Part shown: positions 44,720-53,558 of the stretch, piece by piece
How the letters are laid out: the number at the start of each line of letters is the position of its first letter
How positions within the stretch are numbered: the stretch's first letter is position 1
Assembly (NCBI RefSeq): GCF_945956895.1
Contig: NZ_CAMFJF010000001.1
Location: 186,001-250,000, forward strand
Reading direction: 5' to 3'
Length of the DNA: 64,000 nt
DNA from: an uncultured Allobosea sp.
GTDB taxonomy: Bacteria > Pseudomonadota > Alphaproteobacteria > Rhizobiales > Beijerinckiaceae
The notes under the pieces: generated by a model
Databases searched by the model: none
The model's input: the letters and a program-made list of their open reading frames with translations, nothing else
What the model was told of the DNA's origin: nothing
Position numbers and translations under genes: made by a program

Positions 44720-45601
44720 ATGAGCAGAACCTCGTTTCGTCTCGCCCTGACCGGGCTCGCCGCCGGCCTCTCGCTGGCGTTCTTCCAGCCGGCCGCGCAA
44801 GCTGCCGAAGGCGGCCCCAAGCCGCCGGCGCTGAGCTGGTCGTTCTCGGGGCCGTTCGGCAAGTTCGACCGGGCCCAGCTGCAGCGCGGCTTCAAGGTCT
44901 ACAAGGAAGTCTGCGCGAGCTGCCATGGCGCGAACCTCGTTGCCTTCCGCAACCTGTCGCAGCCCGGCGGCCCCGAATTCACGCCGGGCCAGGTCGCAGC
45001 CCTCGCGGCGACCTACCAGATCAAGGACGGCCCGAACGAGCAGGGCGAGATGTTCGACCGGCCCGGCCGGCCGGCCGACCGCTTCCCGTCGCCGTTCCCG
45101 AACGAGCAGGCGGCCCGCGCGGCCCAGGGCGGCGCCTATCCGCCGGACTTCTCGGTGCTGGCCAAGGCCCGCACCTATGTCCGCGGCTTCCCGATGTTCG
45201 TCGTCGACATCTTCACGCAGTACCAGGAGCAGGGGCCGGACTACATCCATGCCCTGCTGACCGGCTACAAGGAGCCGCCGGCCGGCTTCCCGGCCCTGCT
45301 GCCCGGGCAGAACTTTAACGAGTACATGCCCGGCCACCTGATCGCGATGCCGAAGCCGATCTCCGACGGCCAGGTCGAGTATCCGAAGGGGCCGGACGGC
45401 AAGTCGCCGGTGCCGGAGACCGTCGACCAGTATGCCCGCGACGTTGCGGCCTTCATGGTCTGGATGGCGGAGCCGCACCTGGAGCAGCGCAAGCGCCTGG
45501 GCCTGCAGGTGATGGCGTTCCTCGTGATCTTCGCCGGACTGCTCTACTACACCAAGAAGAAGGTGTGGTCGCGCATGCCAGACGGCTCGCCGGCGCACTG
45601 A
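44720..45601 (+). CDS. petC: Cytochrome c1 of bc1 complex
   Basis: 293 residues from ATG 44720, 7 bp after petB. A signal peptide (RLALTGLAAGLSLAFFQPAAQAAE) is followed by the heme c site CASCH at 65-69. The axial Met is expected in the PGHLIAMPKPI segment, and GPDYIHALLTGY is conserved. A C-terminal helix (LQVMAFLVIFAGLLYY) anchors it facing the periplasm. Ends the operon; a strong terminator follows 22 bp later. Confidence 0.96.
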   Translation: MSRTSFRLALTGLAAGLSLAFFQPAAQAAEGGPKPPALSWSFSGPFGKFDRAQLQRGFKVYKEVCASCHGANLVAFRNLSQPGGPEFTPGQVAALAATYQIKDGPNEQGEMFDRPGRPADRFPSPFPNEQAARAAQGGAYPPDFSVLAKARTYVRGFPMFVVDIFTQYQEQGPDYIHALLTGYKEPPAGFPALLPGQNFNEYMPGHLIAMPKPISDGQVEYPKGPDGKSPVPETVDQYARDVAAFMVWMAEPHLEQRKRLGLQVMAFLVIFAGLLYYTKKKVWSRMPDGSPAH

Positions 45602-45623
45602 TCCGGCTGGAAATCGTTTCAGG

Positions 45624-45651
45624 AAAAGGCCCCGGCGACGGGGCCTTTTTC
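45624..45651 (+). terminator. Rho-independent terminator of petABC
   Basis: An 11-bp perfect stem AAAAGGCCCCG / CGGGGCCTTTT with a GCGA tetraloop, running into TTTTTC. It starts 22 bp after the petC stop. Confidence 0.9.
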
Positions 45652-45677
45652 GTTATGGGCCCTTTTCCTTGTCGGGC

Positions 45678-45779
45678 CGTCATTCTCGGGCGAAGCGAAG
45701 CGCAGACCCGAGCAACTCGGGAAAGAGAAATTGGAGCCCTCTTCGGCACGAGATGCTCGGGTCAAGCCCGAGCATGACG
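45678..45779. repeat. Palindromic intergenic repeat, family B copy 3
   Basis: CGTCATTCTCGGGCGAAGCG...GACCCGAG and GAGATGCTCGGGTCAAGCCC...GCATGACG. It sits between the petC terminator and mtnP; the two halves match those at 23582-23674 in opposite order. Confidence 0.8.
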
Positions 45780-45851
45780 GCATCCTGCCCACATCGTATT
45801 GCGACCGTCACCGAAAGATGGTCCCTTCCGCGCCGAAACAGGGAATCGACC

Positions 45852-46730
45852 ATGAGCGAAGCCGTCCTCGGAATCATCGGCGGATCGGGAATCTACGATC
45901 TGCCGGGCCTGACCGACCTGCGCGAGGAGCGCATCGACAGCCCTTGGGGCGAGCCTTCCGACAGCTTGCGCATCGGCCGGATGGGTCAGACGAAGATCGT
46001 CTTCCTGCCTCGGCACGGGCGTGGTCATTCGATCCCGCCTTCCGAGATCAACTATCGCGCCAATATCGACGTGCTGAAGCGGGCGGGGGTGACCGATCTC
46101 GTCTCGCTCTCGGCTTGCGGATCCTACAAGGCCGAGCTCTATCCCGGCCTGTTCGTGCTGGTCGATCAGTTCGTCGACCGGACGAGCCGGCGCGAGAATT
46201 CCTTCTTCGGCAAGGGCTGCGTCGCCCATGTCTCGGTCGCACAGCCGGTCGGGCCTGCCCTGCAGGCGCGGATCGCCGCGGCGGCGCAAGCCGAGGATCT
46301 GGCTTTTGTGCGCGGCGGCACTCTGGTCACGATGGAAGGCCCGCAATTCTCGACCTATGCGGAATCCATGACCTATCGCGGCCTCGGCTACGACCTGATC
46401 GGCATGACCGCGATGCCGGAGGCCAAGCTCGCCCGCGAGGCCGAGATCACCTATGCGACCGTCGCGATGGTGACGGATTACGATTGCTGGCATGAATTGC
46501 ATGGCGCAGTCGATGTCGCCTCGGTCATCGCCGTGCTGCACGAGAATGCCGACAAGGCGCGGCGCCTCGTGGCGCGGCTCGCCGCCGATTTCCCGGCCGA
46601 GCGCGAGCCGTGCCCGGCCGGCTCCCACAACGCTCTCGACAACGCCATCGTGACGGCGCCGGCCTTCCGCGATCCGGCCCTGCTCGCGAAGCTCGATGCC
46701 GTCGCCGGGCGCGTGCTCAAGGTGGCGTGA
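45852..46730 (+). CDS. mtnP: S-methyl-5'-thioadenosine phosphorylase
   Basis: 292 residues from ATG 45852 with AGGGA upstream. Phosphate loop [31 protein letters not shown] and [17 protein letters not shown] are the MTAP signature; VTDYDCW carries the Asp that selects 6-aminopurines over inosine. It cleaves methylthioadenosine (and probably 5'-deoxyadenosine) to adenine and the ribose-1-phosphate. The apt and mtnA genes that follow use both products, so the order is metabolically logical. Confidence 0.93.
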   Translation: MSEAVLGIIGGSGIYDLPGLTDLREERIDSPWGEPSDSLRIGRMGQTKIVFLPRHGRGHSIPPSEINYRANIDVLKRAGVTDLVSLSACGSYKAELYPGLFVLVDQFVDRTSRRENSFFGKGCVAHVSVAQPVGPALQARIAAAAQAEDLAFVRGGTLVTMEGPQFSTYAESMTYRGLGYDLIGMTAMPEAKLAREAEITYATVAMVTDYDCWHELHGAVDVASVIAVLHENADKARRLVARLAADFPAEREPCPAGSHNALDNAIVTAPAFRDPALLAKLDAVAGRVLKVA

Positions 46731-46801
46731 TGTCGGCGCCCTTGACGAAGCCGGCCCGGCGTCCGACCAAGGCGTCCGTCAATCCGCATGAGACGGTGCC
46801 C

Positions 46802-47329
46802 ATGAACCTCGCCGACAGCATCCGCGCGATCCCGGATTACCCCCGGCCCGGTATCGTCTTCCGCGACATCACCACGCTGCTTGGCGATGCGCGGGCTTTC
46901 CGTCGCGCGGTGGACGAACTCGTGCAGCCTTTCGCGGGCCTGAAGATCGCCAAGATCGCGGGCATCGAGGCACGCGGCTTCATTCTGGGCGGGGCGGTGG
47001 CGCATCAGCTTTCGGCCGGGTTCATTCCGGTCCGCAAGAAGGGCAAGCTGCCGCTGGAGACGCTGCGCGCGACCTATGCGCTCGAATACGGCACGGACGA
47101 GATCGAGATCCATCGCGACGCTGTGCAGCCGGGTGAGCGCGTCCTGCTGGTCGACGATCTGATCGCGACCGGCGGCACGGCCGAGGCTGCGGTCAACCTG
47201 CTCGCGGGCTTGGGGGCCGAGGTCGTGGCGGCCTGCTTCATCGTTGATCTGCCGGAGCTCGGCGGTGCCGACAAGATCCGGCGGCTCGGTGTGCCGGTGC
47301 GCACCCTGGTTTCCTTCGCGGGCGACTGA
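46802..47329 (+). CDS. apt: Adenine phosphoribosyltransferase
   Basis: 175 residues from ATG 46802, which fits the family N-terminus ([20 protein letters not shown]). An ATG at 46730 shares TGATG with the mtnP stop and would add 24 residues; it may be the real start if coupling matters. PRPP loop is [13 protein letters not shown], and [13 protein letters not shown] and [11 protein letters not shown] are typical. It salvages adenine released by MtnP to AMP. Confidence 0.92.
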   Translation: MNLADSIRAIPDYPRPGIVFRDITTLLGDARAFRRAVDELVQPFAGLKIAKIAGIEARGFILGGAVAHQLSAGFIPVRKKGKLPLETLRATYALEYGTDEIEIHRDAVQPGERVLLVDDLIATGGTAEAAVNLLAGLGAEVVAACFIVDLPELGGADKIRRLGVPVRTLVSFAGD

Positions 47330-47336
47330 GCGGCGG

Positions 47337-48446
47337 ATGAAGATCAACGGCCAGCATTATCGGACGATCTGGCTCGCGCAGGATGGCTGGCGCGTCGTCG
47401 TGATCGACCAGACGCGCCTGCCTTTCCGCTTCGAGACCGTGGCGCTCGGCTCGGCCGAGCAGGCGGCCGATGCCATCCGCAGCATGGTCGTGCGCGGCGC
47501 GCCGTTGATCGGTGCCACGGCGGCCTATGGCATGGCCCTGGCGATGCGGGCGGATGGCTCCGATACAGCGCTGGAGGCAGCCCACGCACTGCTGGGGGCG
47601 ACGCGGCCGACCGCCGTCAATCTGCACTGGGCGCTGGCGCGGATGCGCCGAGCCCTGGCGAGCCTTCCGCAGGAGAAGCGTCCCGAGGCAGCTTATACCG
47701 AGGCGGCGGCGATCTGCGACGAGGATGTCGCCCTGTGCCGTTCCATCGGCGAGCACGGCTTGCCGCTGATCGCCGGGATCGCGGCGCGAAAGCCTGCCGG
47801 CGCGCCGGTCAACATCCTCACCCACTGCAATGCGGGCTGGATCGCCACCGTGGATTGGGGAACGGCGCTGGCGCCGATCTACCTCGCCCATGATGCCGGC
47901 ATCCCCGTCCATGTCTGGGTCGACGAGACAAGGCCGCGCAATCAGGGCGCGGCGCTGACGGCCTATGAACTTGGCGGCCATGGCGTGCCGCATACCGTGA
48001 TCGCCGACAATGCCGGCGGCCACCTGATGCAACACGGGCAGGTCGACATGGTGATCGTCGGCACCGACCGGACCACGTCGGGGGGCGATGTCGCCAACAA
48101 GATCGGGACCTACCTCAAGGCGCTCGCGGCGCATGATAACGGCGTGCCGTTCTATGTGGCGCTGCCTTCGCCGACGATCGACTGGACCATCCGCGACGGC
48201 CTTGCCGAAATCCCGATCGAGGAGCGGGCGGCGCGCGAAGTGACGCATCTCTCGGGCCTTGCCGATGACGGTGAGGTACGCTCGGTCCGCATCGTCGCTC
48301 CGGGCAGCGGCGCGGCCAACCCGGCCTTCGACGTGACGCCGGCGCGGCTCGTGACGGGACTTATCACCGAGCGCGGGGTCTGCGCGGCCAGCGCCACCGG
48401 GCTCGCGCAGCTCTTCCCCGATCTGGCGAACAGGGACAGGACATGA
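47337..48446 (+). CDS. mtnA: S-methyl-5-thioribose-1-phosphate isomerase
   Basis: 369 residues. [35 protein letters not shown] (catalytic Cys), and the [18 protein letters not shown] motif (catalytic Asp) define MtnA of the eIF2B-like isomerase family. It opens methylthioribose-1-phosphate (or 5-deoxyribose-1-phosphate) to the ribulose-1-phosphate analogue. It is 7 bp after apt and overlaps the aldolase gene by 4 bases. Confidence 0.93.
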   Translation: MKINGQHYRTIWLAQDGWRVVVIDQTRLPFRFETVALGSAEQAADAIRSMVVRGAPLIGATAAYGMALAMRADGSDTALEAAHALLGATRPTAVNLHWALARMRRALASLPQEKRPEAAYTEAAAICDEDVALCRSIGEHGLPLIAGIAARKPAGAPVNILTHCNAGWIATVDWGTALAPIYLAHDAGIPVHVWVDETRPRNQGAALTAYELGGHGVPHTVIADNAGGHLMQHGQVDMVIVGTDRTTSGGDVANKIGTYLKALAAHDNGVPFYVALPSPTIDWTIRDGLAEIPIEERAAREVTHLSGLADDGEVRSVRIVAPGSGAANPAFDVTPARLVTGLITERGVCAASATGLAQLFPDLANRDRT

Positions 48447-49087
48447 CCGAACAGGAGTTGCGGCAGGAGATCGTCGCGGTCGCGCAGGCGATCGATCGGG
48501 CGGGCTTCTGCCCGTCGAAATCCGGCAATGTCTCGGCTCGCTTCGGGGACGGCCTCCTGATCACGCCCTCGGGCCTGCCCTATGCGCAGACGAAGCCGGA
48601 AGACTTGATCCATCTCGGGCTCGACGGCACGGTGCTCGGCGGTAGCCGCAGGCCGTCCTCTGAATGGCCCTTCCATGTCGCAATCTATCGGGCGAGGCCG
48701 GATGCGCAGGCGATCGTGCATACCCATTCGCCGCGCGCCACGGCGCTCTCCTGCACGCGGCGCGGCATTCCGGCCTTCCATTACATGATCGCGCTCTGTG
48801 GAGGGGCCGATGTGCGCTGCGCCGATTATGCCACCTTCGGGACGCCCGAGCTTGCCGAGAACGCCGTGAAGGCGCTGGAGGGGCGCAAGGCGGTGCTGCT
48901 CGCCAACCATGGCGTGATCGCGCTCGGCCAGACGCTCGCCGGCGCTCATACCATCGTCGCCGAGGTCGAGAACCTCGCGGGGCAGTATCTCGACATCCTG
49001 GCGGCAGGGATCGAGCCGGTCATCCTCGATGCGGCCGAGATGGAGCGCGTCGGCGCCAGATTCGCGGGCTATGGCAAGGTCGGTTGA
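48443..49087 (+). CDS. Class II (zinc) aldolase, FucA/Ald2-like
   Basis: 214 residues. Zinc histidines are in [11 protein letters not shown] and NHGVIALG, the catalytic-type Glu in [12 protein letters not shown], and [17 protein letters not shown] is the phosphate-binding loop. The sequence [13 protein letters not shown] and [14 protein letters not shown] resembles fuculose-phosphate-type aldolases. Overlapping mtnA in ATGA, it is best explained as the Ald2-like enzyme that splits 5-methylthioribulose-1-phosphate or 5-deoxyribulose-1-phosphate to dihydroxyacetone phosphate plus an aldehyde. MtnB dehydratase shares the fold, but no mtnC/D/K is seen here. Confidence 0.85.
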   Translation: MTEQELRQEIVAVAQAIDRAGFCPSKSGNVSARFGDGLLITPSGLPYAQTKPEDLIHLGLDGTVLGGSRRPSSEWPFHVAIYRARPDAQAIVHTHSPRATALSCTRRGIPAFHYMIALCGGADVRCADYATFGTPELAENAVKALEGRKAVLLANHGVIALGQTLAGAHTIVAEVENLAGQYLDILAAGIEPVILDAAEMERVGARFAGYGKVG

Positions 49088-49140
49088 TCTGGCCTCGATC
49101 ATCTTACGCAACGTTAAACACTGCCGCCATAGGGTGGCGC

Positions 49141-50448
49141 ATGATCGTTTCGCGCTACCTGCACGAGTCATTCGATGTGCTGTCGGTCGGCGTCTGCGAG
49201 TACGATGCGGAGCATCGTGCCGTCGGCTGGAACCGTACGTTCCTGCATTTCTTCCCGGAAGATGACGGGCTGATCTATCCGGGCGAGCCCTATGTCGACA
49301 ATCTCCGGCGCTTCTACACGCTGCGGCTCGCGCCCGAGGAGATGCCCGACATCGACCGCTATGTCGCCGAAGGCTTGGCGCGCCACGAGAATCAGACGCA
49401 GGCCTTCGAGTTCCTCCATAACGGGCGGCGGCTGCGCGCGACCTCCCTGCTGGCGCCCTGCGGTGGCCGGGTGCGGATGTGGCAGATGCTGGAGACGCCA
49501 CGCCGTGCCGGCGCGGTGGCGGAGGCCATGCTGCCGGCTTTCGAGGCGCTGCGCTTCATTCCCGACGGCGCCATGCTCCTTGACGGCGAAGACCGGATCA
49601 TCGCGGCCAACGCCGCCTTCCGGGAACTCTACGACATTCCCGCAGATAGGCTGGTCGTCGGCTTGAAGTTCGACGAGATCGTCGCCGATTGCTGGCGCGG
49701 CGTCTCGGCCGTCGCGGGCCTGCGCGCCAGCATCCTCAACGGCCTGCGCTACGATGGCGCGCCCTTCGAGATCGAATTGCCGGGCCAGCGCTGGCGGCGC
49801 GTCGTTGCCCGGCACACGCTGGAAGGCTTGAGCTGCTTCATCCATGCCGACACCACGGCGGCGAAGCGCCAGCAAGCGGCGCTTCTCGCCGCGCAGGGTG
49901 CCTTGCGCGAGGCCAATGCCGAGCTCGTCAAGCTCGCGCAGACGGACGGGTTGACCGGGCTTGCCAACCGCCGCCGCTTCATCGAATGCCTCGCCAGCGA
50001 GGCGGCCCGCCCGCAATCTCTGGCGCTGCTGATCGTCGATGTCGATCATTTCAAGGCGATCAACGACCAGTTCGGCCATGTCGCCGGCGATACCTGCCTG
50101 CGTCTGGTGGCGCAGATCATCGACGGCCCGCCGACAGGCTCGGCACGCCTTGTCGCGCGGCTCGGTGGGGAGGAATTCGGCGTGCTGATCGCGGACGCGA
50201 CGCCCGAGGAAGCGATGGCCGTGGCGGAGGCGATCCGGCAGGCGCTGATGCAGGCACCCTGGCGGGCGGTCGATGCGCAATTGCAGGCGGCAACGGTTTC
50301 GGTCGGGCTGTGCTGCGGCCATGGGCCGCTCGACGGCGATGCGCTCTATGCCCATGCCGACGCCGCGCTCTATGCCGCGAAGCGCAATGGCCGCGATCGG
50401 ATCGAGACCGCGCATTTGTCCACGGGGGCCGGCCTGAGGGCGGGCTGA
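49141..50448 (+). CDS. PAS-GGDEF diguanylate cyclase
   Basis: 435 residues from ATG 49141; earlier parts of the frame overlap the aldolase. Residues about 10-125 and 130-255 look like two PAS-type (PAS_7) modules (CEYDAEHRAVGWN, GAMLLDGEDRIIAANAAF), followed by a short coiled linker and the GGDEF domain: LTGLANRRRF, DVDHFKAINDQFGHVAGD and RLGGEEFGV at about 342. Active-site residues for c-di-GMP synthesis are intact; the RxxD inhibitory site is not seen. No transmembrane segment, so a soluble sensor. Ligand unknown. Confidence 0.85.
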   Translation: MIVSRYLHESFDVLSVGVCEYDAEHRAVGWNRTFLHFFPEDDGLIYPGEPYVDNLRRFYTLRLAPEEMPDIDRYVAEGLARHENQTQAFEFLHNGRRLRATSLLAPCGGRVRMWQMLETPRRAGAVAEAMLPAFEALRFIPDGAMLLDGEDRIIAANAAFRELYDIPADRLVVGLKFDEIVADCWRGVSAVAGLRASILNGLRYDGAPFEIELPGQRWRRVVARHTLEGLSCFIHADTTAAKRQQAALLAAQGALREANAELVKLAQTDGLTGLANRRRFIECLASEAARPQSLALLIVDVDHFKAINDQFGHVAGDTCLRLVAQIIDGPPTGSARLVARLGGEEFGVLIADATPEEAMAVAEAIRQALMQAPWRAVDAQLQAATVSVGLCCGHGPLDGDALYAHADAALYAAKRNGRDRIETAHLSTGAGLRAG

Positions 50449-50450
50449 AT

Positions 50451-51464
50451 TCAGCTCGGCTTCCGCTCGACGAAGACGCAACCGTCGAAGCTGAAGACCT
50501 CTTCGCCGTGCTGGTTCGTGCCGGTGTTGCGGTGGAAGAACAGGCCCCATTGCGGCCGCGAGGCGCTCTCGCGCTTGTCCATCACCTCGGAGCGATAGGT
50601 GATCCGGTCCCCGGCGAACACCGGCTTCGTCCAGCGCAGGTTCTTGAACCCGGGGGAGGGGCCGAGTCGCGCCGGGCGATCCGGTGCGGCCGCGAGCTGG
50701 CGCTGGCGATGCTGGACCATGCAGGCCATCCAGACGGCGGCCGTGTGCCAGCCGGACGCCGCGAGCCGGCCGAAGGAGCTGTTACGCGCTGCCGCCTCGT
50801 CCATGTGGAAGGGCTGTGGATCGAAGCTGCGGGCGAAAGCGACGATTTCCTCTGGCGTGAAGACGAAGCTGCCGAGCTCGTGGCTGTCGCCGACCGAAAG
50901 CTCCTCGAAGAAGCGCGGCGGGCCGGGCGGCTCGGCCGGGTTCTCCAATGGGCTCTCAATCGCCGGGCGTTCGTAGATCGGCGCATGGTCGAGCCAGGGA
51001 CCGGTCGGGTGCTTGCCGATGCCGGAGCCCTTGCGGCCGAACATGATCCAGTTGGTCTGCTCGAGGATCGGCTCGTCGCGCTGGTTCAGGAGTTCGAGCC
51101 GGAAGCGCACGAGGCCCATTTCCGGGCGCGAACGCGACGCCTTGCTTTCCAGTACGGTGCGGCGGGCGCTGACGCTGTCGCCGGGGAGAAGTGGGCGCAG
51201 CCACTTCACCTCGTCGATGCCCGGCGCGCCCATGCTGGCGGCGTCGAGCAGGAAATCCTCCGCCAGCAGGCGCATCAGCAGCGAGCAGCTATGCCAGCCC
51301 GAGCCGATCAGGCGGCCGACGAAGCTCGTCCTGGCGGCCTCCGGATCGACATGGAAATCCTGCGCGTCATAGCGCGAGGCGAAGGCGACGATGTCGTCCT
51401 GCAAGACCGCCAGACTGCGCGAACGTGCGCTCTCGCCTGGAACGAAATCCTCGAAATACGACAT
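50451..51464 (-). CDS. Tandem MaoC-like dehydratase (fused)
   Basis: 337 residues from ATG 51464. Two hot-dog modules in one chain: the first with YDAQDFHVDPEAA and GSGWHSCSLLMRLL (about 30-70), the second with FDPQPFHMDEAAA and ASGWHTAAVWMACM (about 210-255). Both keep the MaoC hydratase Asp/His pair. Such proteins hydrate enoyl-CoA-type substrates. A fused pair can form a complete double hot-dog without a partner. It is 14 bp after ychF on the same strand, a common neighbourhood in this order. Convergent with the GGDEF gene. Confidence 0.85.
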   Translation of the reverse strand: MSYFEDFVPGESARSRSLAVLQDDIVAFASRYDAQDFHVDPEAARTSFVGRLIGSGWHSCSLLMRLLAEDFLLDAASMGAPGIDEVKWLRPLLPGDSVSARRTVLESKASRSRPEMGLVRFRLELLNQRDEPILEQTNWIMFGRKGSGIGKHPTGPWLDHAPIYERPAIESPLENPAEPPGPPRFFEELSVGDSHELGSFVFTPEEIVAFARSFDPQPFHMDEAAARNSSFGRLAASGWHTAAVWMACMVQHRQRQLAAAPDRPARLGPSPGFKNLRWTKPVFAGDRITYRSEVMDKRESASRPQWGLFFHRNTGTNQHGEEVFSFDGCVFVERKPS

Positions 51465-51478
51465 CGCCGGCAAGCTCT

Positions 51479-52576
51479 TCAGTTGGCGAAGCGGAAATGC
51501 AGGACGTCGCCGTCGGCTACGACATATTCCTTGCCTTCGAGCCGGAACTTGCCGGCTTCGCGCGCGCCAGCCTCGCCCTTGTGGGTGACGTAGTCGTCAA
51601 AGGCGATGGTCTCGGCGCGGATATAGCCCTTCTCGAAATCGGTATGGATCACGCCGGCGGCCTGCGGCCCCTTGGTGCCCTTCTCGATCGTCCAGGCGCG
51701 GGCCTCCTTCGGGCCGACCGTGAAATAGGTGACGAGATGGAGCAGGGCGTAGCCGGCGCGGATCACGCGGTTCAGGCCGGGTTCGTCGAGGCCGACGGCC
51801 TCCAGATACTCGGTCTGCTCCCCGGCTGGCAGGACGGCGATCTCGCTCTCGATCTTGGCGGAGACGACGACCGCGACAGCGCCTTCCTCGGCGGCGCGCT
51901 TCTTCACCAGTTCGGAGAAGCTGTTGCCCTTGTCGGCGCTGGCTTCCTCGACATTGCAGACATAGAGCACGGGCTTTGACGAAAGCAGGCCGAGCAGCTC
52001 GAACGGGCGGCGCTCCTCAGGCGAAAGCTGGACGAGGCGGGCGGGCTTGCCGTCGCGCAGCAGGGTGAGGCAGCGGTTCATCAGGTCGACCGCTTCCTTG
52101 GCCTCCTTGTCGCCGGACTTGGCCTTCTTCTCCAGCGGCAGCACGCGCTTCTCGAGGCTGTCGAGATCGGCGAGCATCAATTCGGTCTCGATCGTCTCGA
52201 TATCGTCGACCGGCGAGACCTTGCCCTCGACATGGGTGATGTCGCCATCCTCGAAGCAGCGCACGACATGGGCGATGGCGTCGCATTCGCGGATATTGGC
52301 GAGGAACTGGTTGCCCAGCCCTTCGCCGCGCGAGGCGCCGCGCACCAGACCGGCGATGTCGACGAAGGTCAGCCGCGTCGGGATGATCTCCTTGGAGCCG
52401 GCGATGGCGGCGAGCTTCTCAAGCCGCGCGTCGGGCACCGCGACGTCACCGACATTCGGCTCGATCGTGCAGAACGGGTAGTTCGCAGCCTGCGCCGCGG
52501 CCGTCTGCGTCAGCGCGTTGAAGAGGGTCGACTTGCCGACATTCGGCAGGCCGACGATTCCGCATTTGAAACCCAT
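51479..52576 (-). CDS. ychF: Ribosome-binding ATPase YchF
   Basis: 365 residues from ATG 52576 (the frame extends 32 unconserved residues upstream). P-loop GLPNVGKSTLFNAL, switch region DIAGLVRGASRGEGLGNQFL, and YVCNVEEASA are the YchF/Obg signature; the C-terminal TGS domain (FEKGYIRAETIAFDDYVT) follows. It binds ATP rather than GTP and interacts with ribosomes, affecting oxidative-stress responses. The conserved Hyphomicrobiales order L25-Pth-YchF is kept, with an extra plus-strand gene inserted. Confidence 0.95.
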   Translation of the reverse strand: MGFKCGIVGLPNVGKSTLFNALTQTAAAQAANYPFCTIEPNVGDVAVPDARLEKLAAIAGSKEIIPTRLTFVDIAGLVRGASRGEGLGNQFLANIRECDAIAHVVRCFEDGDITHVEGKVSPVDDIETIETELMLADLDSLEKRVLPLEKKAKSGDKEAKEAVDLMNRCLTLLRDGKPARLVQLSPEERRPFELLGLLSSKPVLYVCNVEEASADKGNSFSELVKKRAAEEGAVAVVVSAKIESEIAVLPAGEQTEYLEAVGLDEPGLNRVIRAGYALLHLVTYFTVGPKEARAWTIEKGTKGPQAAGVIHTDFEKGYIRAETIAFDDYVTHKGEAGAREAGKFRLEGKEYVVADGDVLHFRFAN

Positions 52577-52784
52577 GATCGCCTGTTCCGTTGCCCGTGG
52601 CGGAGAAACCGCGATTGGGCGTGAAGCTTTGAAAGTTGCGGCCTTATTGGGGGGCCTGCGCGATAAAGACAAGTGCCGCGGGCCTTATGGCGGCTACGTC
52701 CCTCACGCGAACGTGCATGGCGGCGGGGTGGATGCGGGTGCTGGATCGGCCCGACCCCGTTGCCGTGTCATTCGGAGCCTCGTC

Positions 52785-53390
52785 ATGAAGCGTTTTCGTC
52801 TCGCTCTCGCCCTCCCGGTCTTCGCCCTTGTCGGCGGCATTGCCGCGGCCCAGGCACCGGGGACGCGGCTGCGCGGCACCGTCGAACGGATGCAGGGCAT
52901 GTCGCTGGAGCTCAAGGCTGCGGACGGGAGGGACATCAAGGTCGCGCTTGCGCCGGGCTTCTCGGTCGGCGGCATGGTGGCCGCGAAAGGCTCCGATATC
53001 GCCAAGGGCAGCTTCATCGGCGTCGGGGCGAAGCCGCAACCGGATGGAACGCTGTTGGCCGTGCAGGTGGTGATCTTCCCCGAGTCGATGCGCGGTACCG
53101 GCGAGGGGCATCGGCCCTGGGGCGTGCTGCCGGATGCGACCATGACCAATGCGACGGTGGCCGAGACGGTCTCGCGGGTCGATGGCGCCAATCTGGTGCT
53201 GAACTATCCCGGCGGCGAGCAGAAGGTCGCGATCACGCCGGAGGCGACGATCCTGATGGCCGCGCCGGCCGAAGCGAGCGAACTGAAGCCCGGCGCGCAG
53301 GTCGCGATGACGGCGAACCGTCAGGCGGATGGCAGCTACAGCACGAGCCGGGTGACGGTGGCGAAGGCGGGGGCGAAGCTGCCGCTCTGA
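52785..53390 (+). CDS. Secreted DUF5666-like protein
   Basis: 201 residues from ATG 52785. A Sec signal peptide (MKRFRLALALPVFALVGGIAAAQA) precedes two OB-like beta repeats: TRLRGTVERMQGMSLELKAADGRDIKVALAP and ATVAETVSRVDGANLVLNYPGGEQKVAITP. That repeat pattern suits the DUF5666 family of periplasmic small beta proteins. No function known. It lies on the opposite strand between ychF and pth, apparently inserted into that otherwise conserved block. Confidence 0.68.
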   Translation: MKRFRLALALPVFALVGGIAAAQAPGTRLRGTVERMQGMSLELKAADGRDIKVALAPGFSVGGMVAAKGSDIAKGSFIGVGAKPQPDGTLLAVQVVIFPESMRGTGEGHRPWGVLPDATMTNATVAETVSRVDGANLVLNYPGGEQKVAITPEATILMAAPAEASELKPGAQVAMTANRQADGSYSTSRVTVAKAGAKLPL

Positions 53391-53411
53391 GGTGAAGGGT
53401 TGAGATTGGGC

Positions 53412-53525
53412 CGTCATCCCGGACAAGCCGCCTTTGGCGGCGCTGATTCGGGATCCATGCCTGAGCGTTTCCGATGAAGGCTCAGGCATGGATCCCGGGT
53501 CTCCCGTTGGTCGCCCGGGATGACG
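53412..53525. repeat. Palindromic intergenic repeat, family C copy 3
   Basis: CGTCATCCCGGACAAGC...GGATCCATGCCTGAG and CTCAGGCATGGATCCCGGG...CCCGGGATGACG. GCCTTTGGCGGC mini-hairpin inside. Located between convergent DUF5666-like and pth genes. Confidence 0.85.
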
Positions 53526-53558
53526 ATGCGTTTCGTCGCCACCCCGGAAGAGCAGGCC

